Part shown: piece by piece, positions 56,973 to 64,000 of the stretch
How the letters are laid out: each line of letters begins with the position of its first letter
How positions within the stretch are numbered: the first letter of the stretch is position 1
DNA from: Apostichopus japonicus
Taxonomy: Eukaryota; Echinodermata; Holothuroidea; Aspidochirotida; Stichopodidae
Reading direction: 5' to 3'
Assembly (NCBI RefSeq): GCF_037975245.1
Contig: NC_092568.1
Coordinates: 17,997,001-18,061,000, forward strand
Length of the DNA: 64,000 nucleotides
Position numbers and translations under genes: made by a program
Notes under the pieces: generated by a model
Told to the model about the DNA's origin: nothing
The model's database searches: none
The model's input: the letters and a program-made list of their open reading frames with translations, nothing else

Positions 56973-57020
56973 TACAGTACAGTACAGTAACAGTACACTA
57001 CAGTACAGTACAGTACAGTA
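56973..57020. repeat. (ACAGT)n microsatellite
   Basis: Pentamer run acagt with two interruptions. Confidence 0.95.
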
Positions 57021-59426
57021 GTTTCCTATTTTTTCAAATAAAATTTTCTCCAAAGTTAAGCTGGTTTGGATATCAATTACAATGGACTCATATCTCTGTC
57101 AGTCTCCACACAATGAAAAAAAAAAGGTTAAAATAAATACTGATGTCTAGGAACAATATTAATTAAAAAAAAAGGAAGAAGCTGAATAGTTGAAACGAGT
57201 TCTGACACTTCTACCGTAGGTGTATAAGTACTTTCATTAGCCTTAACGAACATAGATTAATTTAAAACAAAAGGAAGCAAGACATGTTGATTTAGCTATT
57301 AAAGTCTGGTGTTGGCATGATCTAATCACTTCATCCCAAAATGTAACTATTTTACAGAATGTAATATTGCTTGCAATTAAAATTTGGGATATATTCACGT
57401 GAGGAATTTTCCACTACGTGTCGACATCACTTCTTAATTCAAAAGCTATCCCCTTGAGGAGCGCATAACTCCTGAAATTACCATAGTCGCCCTTACATTA
57501 GTAATACATGCTACAGTATGGAGCAATGAATAAAACCAGCAGTACACCCTACAGCTGACTGCTGTGTTGAACGTTGACCTTCAAATAATGAACATTGCAT
57601 GTCGTGTTTGACAATGCAATAATCGAAGAGATACCCCATGAAGTTTTCCAATTTTTTTTCTTTAAAGAACTATTCCTAAATCAAACAAACATACTGCAGA
57701 AACTGGTGGGAATCCAACCTTAAAAGTTTACATTTGTTAAACTTAAAATATCCGGTTTCATTTTGTCTGTGTTTCTCTTCTCCAAAGGAGGTAAGACGGA
57801 GGACCTGTGGATAATTTTGTGTCTTGAATAACAAAATATGTGCACATAATCACATTCACATCTTTTCACACCAGTTTCAAATATATTTATTTCAAAGGGT
57901 GTGAAGACTCGCGCAAAAAGAAAAGTCTAATGCCGGTAATCTGACCTAGTTTCGAATGAGGTGCAACAGAAGTGTTAGACACCACCATCGATCCCAGAAA
58001 ATACGCAAACAGCTTGCTACCTTCGGTAATTAGACACTAGTGTTCAGTCAGTACATACAGTGGCTGTCAATAACCACGGCACAGTGCACACACGATACGT
58101 GATGGACATCTCAGGTCAAGCTAAAGATAACAAGGTATCACGTTTCATTACTGTCTGCATTTTGTAGCGGCAAGCAACGGAAAGTTAACTTTTTTAGAGC
58201 GCGGCACACGATTTGGGGCAAGTCTTCAATGCCTTTAAACACATAACACAGTATATATGCTTCATTTTCATTCTCAGAAAGACAGCTGGGTGGAAAACGC
58301 TGGCGTTGGGGCTTCATAGAAAGAACTGAACAGTGTACAATAACAAAAAGTCTTGCACAATTAGACCATAATACAATATCACCCACCCACTGTTTTATTG
58401 ACTGAATAGCAATTTGCAGTTTGTTACATATATATATATGAACTGTATAGCAATTTTACAACATCCATTGTTGTAGATAAAACTGATGCCACAATCCAAG
58501 ATAATACATGTATGTATTATTTTTCAAGTACGGATGTGACTATTAAATCGTGTTACACAATCAGACTCAGCTGTCCGTTACAGCAATAGCTAATTACATT
58601 TTAGTCGCACCACTAGCTGTGCACAGTTATTTAATTTTGTCAATTCTGACTACAGGTATATACTGGCAGTTTCGACTAAACAGAACATACTGTTACAAGA
58701 ACGGTAGTACTGCAACTTGAATAGATTATTCCTGGAGCCCTAATTTCACTGAATACTCACTCCTTTAAAAGTAGCACCAATTTTTGAGATGTCAATAAAC
58801 CACCATACCATCCCAGCCAGTCTTTCTACACATCCCTGAAATCTTCACCTCAATTAAACTTTACATTTTGACCTGTTGACATTTCTCTGTACCAGTTAAA
58901 GACATGTTTGAACTTGCAATGGTCTACTGCAAGACATGGCATGCTGTATTAAGGCTCCAAACTATCTCAGTTATGTTGTTTTTATCTCCCTTTGTTTGTT
59001 GGGTTTGTTTTGTTTTTTTTGGCAGGGGCAACAGGCTGTGATAACAATTCTACAGAGAATACTACAATGACCGACCACACTCAACTGTAGTAAAACAATT
59101 TACTGGTAACTAGTACTGTTCAACAGTGTACCCGCACCTTATTCTACCTAAATGGATAAACTGTACACAAGCTGGCAAAAAGGCAAACTTTTGACCAGTA
59201 CATGCATCAGAGCATCCTAAACCAATCTGAGATCAAATTCAAGGTTTGTAAAGATGATGCATAAATGGAATAAATCAAAACACAAATAGAAAATATGAAC
59301 TGCAGTTTCATAACTATTCACACTGTGACCAGTACAAAGAGCAACAAAATATTTTTGTCCTAACACTACATACTATATACATCCAATAATGGCATCTTAT
59401 GGACTGAGATAAATGAAGTTGAAATG

Positions 59427-59585
59427 TACATACATGCATACACGCATACATCCACACGTACACCTAACATATATACATAACCAAGCACATACATACAAAC
59501 ATACATACACCCACATATACAAACACACATACATGTACATCCTTACATACATACAGACATCCTTACATACATCCTTACATACATA
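59427..59585. repeat. (ACAT)n-rich microsatellite region
   Basis: Imperfect acat/acac tetramers, with a recurring cat-cctt-ac variant at the right side. Confidence 0.9.
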
Positions 59586-61279
59586 CTAAAGCTTTCACCT
59601 TGGTACACAATACCTGTAAATTTTCAATAACGTGTATTTGCAGAAATTAGGGCAAAGCGGTATCCGGCATCAACGTCAGATGTTCAAAAGAAAATTTGAT
59701 TTCTTTTCAACACATTGGTTTCTGTCACATTAAGTGGCCTCGCAGTCCATATCGGTGTGAGCGATGTGCAGAATAAATTATATAAATGCACTAGTTTTAT
59801 TGTTTTATTTCAGCATGATGTAATTATTCTATTGCTCATTGTACTGCCCCAAAATATGCTAGAAAGTGAAGTAATGGTCACTCATGTTAGTGTTGAACCT
59901 TTAGTCGCTACACTTTACCTTCCATTTTCCAGTGCCAGAACATTTTAGAGAATAATTTAGAAGCCAGGAAAAGAATACAATTGAATATAATTTTTTGCAA
60001 TGAAAAATTGGAAACTAACGTTTAGATTAAATATTGATGTACTTGAAATTTATGCAAAAATTGTGTTATTTAATGCTTTTCAACTTGAAAATTTACCCTA
60101 CTGTATATGTAGTACACCTTATATCATCAATTTTAATTCCTCCTTCTCTTTGCACTCACTCATAAATTCCAGCCCTTTCAAGTCTGTTCAGAACTACACA
60201 GGGCCTGCTACAAACATTTATAAGCTGATAAACTAAACTATGCAGTCCAACACAAGTGATAAAATGACAATAATTAAAATAAGACAACCTAGCTACACAC
60301 TGTAATTACATTCCCAGATGGTTACTGCAGATGGCTTCCACTACATTCATAAAAATGTCACAGTGATAAATGACTACAGCAAAAAACAAATAGCATACAG
60401 TGCACATTAGCCCAGCAAAATAGTTTAACAGGATGACAAAAATGTTACTTAGATATGTTGATGACCATAAAAGGTCTTTATGTAGTTGTTATTAGTCCAA
60501 GTTATGTTTTTAATACCACTTTTAAGTTTTGAGAAATGACCCCTTTAAACAGAGCTGAGGCTCATCGGCTAAAATGACTGGACTACCTAGTCTAACAAAG
60601 AGACCATTTTAGGTCAGTTCCTCGCATACAGCAAATTTCATGCAGCAAATAAGATGTTTACAAAACATTCCAATTTGGTGTTGAATATCACATCCAAGGT
60701 TACCTTGCTGTTTATATGAAGAAACCTTTGTGGGAGAGATATTCCAATTTTTTAAACCATTGATTAACTAAATACCATTTAGACCTGCACTTAGAAGCTG
60801 ATATCATCATCACTTTAATCTTTAAATGAGCAACCCTGAGAATTAGCATTTATTTCAAATCCCCAAAACTTACTGGTGTCCTAAAAACTATTAAATGTAA
60901 ATGTAACCTAGAAACACCACTGGTGATGGAAGGGCTTACAGGCCACGCCTCCAGGCTTAGTAACACGGTCGAATAGCAACAAAAACGGAGGTATAGCACA
61001 ACCGATACCCTTACAAAGCAATATAACGAAAACGAACGTAACATGAGAGCATTCGACATACATGCAGTCATGGGAAATGTAAAGGATACTTAGACAGTAC
61101 TTTGCAAACAGTGACAGAACTTGCTTTCAGATGCAAGAAAATCCAAAACAATCACCAGAAAAACAGATTGCGATAGCAAAAATGTCGGAAATAATCCACT
61201 GGGAAAAAGTCTCATAGTTGACTTCTGAATGGATATTCGGAAGGAAGAGGAAGTGGGTGGTGCCCAGAGTGGGAGGGCA

Positions 61280-63007
61280 TAAGCTTGCACGGTTTCGCGA
61301 AAACTTACAACCGGTTTTTCTCTAGCAAAAAACCGAATCTGGCTCAAAAACCGGTTTTTTCCCCCCTCCCGAATTGCATTGAAAACATCCAAATCTCGAT
61401 CGCTAAGATGCGTATTTTTGAAGCTTTACCAACAGCGTGTTCAAGTATGTTCGTTCGCAGTAAATTGTTAAAAATAAGAAGAATAAATTCAAGAAATGTT
61501 ACTGCCTTCTGACTCTCATTTTATAACCCACGTTAACTAAACTGAAGTAAATATGTCGAAAAGAAATAGGTTAGTAAAAAATTTTCTTAAAGTTTTAACA
61601 TCACGTGCACCTATCTTTTGTCTTGTGTTTACTGTACTTCACGAAGTTCAAATTCGTGTTCAGAAAAAAATTATCACGTTCATGTTAAATGTTATATTAT
61701 ATGTTATATTTTCGGAGATGAGGGCCGAGCGTAAACCCCCCATTATGACCAATTGGAGATCGTAAACAAAAATGCCTTACAATATGATTGGTCCAATGAA
61801 GGTACCAAATTGCACGAGGTTCTAGCCATGTTCGCGGGTGGTATCTTGGCGGTAAAATAAATTTCTCTTCAAGGAGTGAAGAGAATTTACCGTCTACACT
61901 TTCAAGTACAAGTTGAAAAATATCCCTGGCAAAAGCGGGGATTAGGTCGGCAAAGAATATAAATTGTTAACGTTTAAGTTGGAAACATGTGTTCTTCAAC
62001 GCAAACGAAACCAACTGAGAGACGCCTTGTCTGATAACTGATAAGAAGAAATGTTTAAAGGAAACTTACAAAGAAAATAAAATCTATTAGCATACAAAGG
62101 AGAATTGTCCCAACAGCAACATCTGTAATTTCCAGCCATGTATGCAACATTATTACTCCTTTAATATTCCTTGACTCAAGCCTGACGCCAGGTGTGTCTT
62201 GTGAATAATGGACTGTGATTGTTCTAATGTTACTTGTTGCATCTTAGTTGTTAAACTCAGAGCCCCCCCCCCCCCCCCGTGATTGTTCTAAAGTTACTTG
62301 TTGCATCTTAGTTGTTAAACTCAGAGCCCCCCCCCGTGATTGTTCATTGTTCTAATGTTACTTGTTGCATCTTAGTTGTTAAACTCCCAGAGCCCCCCCC
62401 CTCCTTCGACTGTACATGTCGTGTGGTATTGTGGATTGCGCAATGTACCTTTCAAGTTTTAACGTTCATTTTTTGAACACGAACTGTGATCAATGTGTTT
62501 GAAAAGATTTTCTCCATATCCTCTACTATTAAATTGAAGTTAAATAATAAGAAGAACACAAAGAGGACAAACACGTCGGATATAATTTATTTTCAACTGC
62601 ATCTCGTCATTTGAGTGTGTACTTCTCACAACTACTAACGATGGCCACCAAGGTCAGTTCAATACTACAAGGTACCTAACTGATGCACGCATATAAGGGC
62701 TGCATAGCCTAATGTTAGGCCTAGCTATCCACCCTCAAGCACTGGTTATGGCGTGTGCCGATCGTAGCTGACAATGTCGTCTTTCAGAAAAGCTTTCTCT
62801 TGTTGCAATTTACTTTCATATTGCAAAAAGAACTGTAAATAGGAGAAACCAAAGTCAACAAACTTGGTTTTTTCCAGTATTTGCAATTCACATTTCGGTT
62901 TTTCCGGTTTTTTCGGTTTTTCGGTTTTCTTAAAATAAAAAATAGTACCGAAATTCGGTTGGAAAAAACCGGTTTCGGTACTAAAACCGGTTTACCGTGC
63001 AAGCCTA
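61280..63007. mobile_element. Non-autonomous hAT-like element, 1728 bp
   Basis: The 14-bp terminal inverted repeats TAAGCTTGCACGGT and TAGGCTTGCACGGT (the latter as reverse complement of the right end) differ at one base. Both are followed by subterminal clusters of ACCGGTTTTT-type motifs. An exact 8-bp duplication GGAGGGCA flanks it (61272-61279 and 63008-63015). The interior has only short frames and no transposase motifs. It includes a C-rich minisatellite at 62217-62405. Confidence 0.9.
62217..62405. repeat. About 60-bp minisatellite, three copies with C-runs
   Basis: gtgattgttctaatgttact, then tgttgcatcttagttgttaa and 'actcagag' plus a run of 7 to 16 C. The copies differ mainly in the length of the C-run. 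Confidence 0.95.
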
Positions 63008-63015
63008 GGAGGGCA

Positions 63016-64000
63016 CAATGCTAAAACGTTCCAATAGTGTAGTTTAGGTAGATACAAAAGTGCAGATGTTGAGGGGGAGACAGGTAAGAGCAGAGCCAAG
63101 TAAATTCTTGAAAACAGAAATAGCAATAGAAACATGACCACTACTGTAAGTCGCAAATGTTTCTCTTATTTTTCTGAAATTGTGATATATAAAGGACAAA
63201 ATTTATTCTACCTAAAGTTGCCCAGGATGTGCTCAGGAATATTGAGTGCCGGGCGGATTTGTGCGGCAGTATGAACCACGTCCTTGGGGAGGGGTTTCTA
63301 AGAGGTGGGGGTCTCCCTCCCCATTGGAAACTTTTTGCAAACGAAATACATGCTTACATGGCAAAGATGGCAATCTTTTTTCCTATTGTGGTGCTAACAT
63401 CTGTGCCAAGCATTTACCCATATTTTGGTAATTTTTTGGTAAAATGTGTTCCGGGCGGAAACGGGCGGAAACGTTTAATAAAACTGTTTGTGCTGAGTGG
63501 CATTCAGAACTGCTGGGAGCAGCCGCCCGTCATGCGCACATCTCTGGTCTGCTTTCATATGCATTATTTACAGTATGCTACCATGCTGCCAATGCCTGAT
63601 GGGCTGGATAAAGTTGGTGGGATAAATGCAATGGACCGGAGATGGGAAAAACAATAGCATCAGCTGGGTTATTTATTTTTATCCAATTTTTATCCAAAAT
63701 TGTTTTTATCCAGTTATATTATCCCAATGTTCTAACTTTTTAAAAGCAATCTCCATTCATATGTATATATATGTTTGTTTGCTTGCCTTAAATGACGACT
63801 AAACATTACAATTAATAATAAGCTTGGTAGTAAAATTGTACATTACAGTACATGACTCGTTAAAAAACACAAAATTGCAACAAAGAATTGATCAACTTTA
63901 ATACAGTTTGCAACTAGACCATTTCAATATGCATTCAAATTCCACACATAATGTGTTCTATTTAGCAGAAATAATGGAAGGTAGGGTAATACACTCCCTC
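63016..64000. other. Right edge, no gene recognised
   Basis: AT-rich sequence with GC-richer part around 63240-63560. The 142-codon plus frame at 63229-63657 has no family resemblance and no splice or repeat context to support it. Confidence 0.4.

Larger units (their letters stand above)
53880..61271. other. Probable upstream SIPA1L intron, 5' exons not found
   Basis: I searched the minus strand for the preceding family segment (around HYRIVVRTSE in vertebrates) and did not find it. The stretch holds a purine-rich minisatellite, a TGACCT-family copy, a tRNA-like fragment and microsatellites. If the gene is intact this is part of one intron longer than 10 kb. Confidence 0.5.

Noticed and set aside
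58138-58386. Possible upstream SIPA1L exon on the minus strand
   Set aside because: No similarity to the N-terminal family segments and no convincing splice borders.
63229-63657. 142-codon plus-strand open frame
   Set aside because: No family resemblance, odd residue mix, and two overlapping frames of similar quality. Kept only as an unannotated stretch.

Overview
This is nuclear genomic DNA of an animal. It is AT-rich, made mostly of introns and transposon debris, and its coding information sits in small exons with GT/AG borders. The proteins that can be read are deuterostome-like. Together with the tRNA-derived SINE, the hAT and Harbinger MITEs, the DIRS-like gag remnant and the Penelope-like tail fragments, this suggests a marine invertebrate. 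An echinoderm is my best guess; the sequence does not prove it. All identifications are from reading the sequence and recalled protein families; no search was run.

Three genes are supported. (1) Positions 2103-3178, minus strand: the first two coding exons of a GCN2-type eIF2-alpha kinase (EIF2AK4), encoding the start of its RWD domain. The rest lies left of the window. (2) Positions 4490-4885, plus strand: an intronless gene for the RNase P/MRP subunit Rpp20 (POP7), head-to-head with EIF2AK4 across about 1.3 kb. (3) Positions 9620-53879, minus strand: 22 exons of a SIPA1-like Rap GTPase-activating protein (SIPA1L1/2/3 family). The splice phases agree through the whole chain and give 1269 residues from the region just before the RapGAP domain to the stop codon. 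In order they encode the RapGAP domain with its catalytic Asn, a conserved linker, a PDZ domain, a long Ser/Pro-rich tail with short family motifs, and a C-terminal coiled coil. The N-terminal exons are not in the window; 53880-64000 holds no exon I can recognise. The three genes do not form a pathway: they cover amino-acid stress signalling, RNA processing, and Rap/cytoskeletal signalling.

The other content is repeats. 832-1700 is a 65-bp palindromic satellite with inverted copies at its ends. 11092-11855 and 38270-38918 are two 17-bp minisatellites. 18028-18341 is a full-length SINE directly before an exon. 41448-41820 is a hAT MITE with a perfect 8-bp target duplication. 43401-45716 is a broken DIRS-like gag piece between two nearly identical 193-bp direct repeats. 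45885-46326 is a Penelope-like tail fragment with a Harbinger-type MITE nested in it. 50930-53370 is a repeat array very rich in AGGTCA half-sites. 61280-63007 is a 1.7-kb non-autonomous hAT element with an 8-bp target duplication.

The points most worth a second look are: the AGGTCA/TGACCT arrays in DR1, DR4 and DR5 spacing; two tandem duplications that copied an exon end plus splice donor into the intron; the 193-bp repeats, which may mark a haplotype misjoin; a possible TATA-driven internal promoter of the SIPA1L gene near 15.25 kb; and the hammerhead-like core in the Penelope-like tails.
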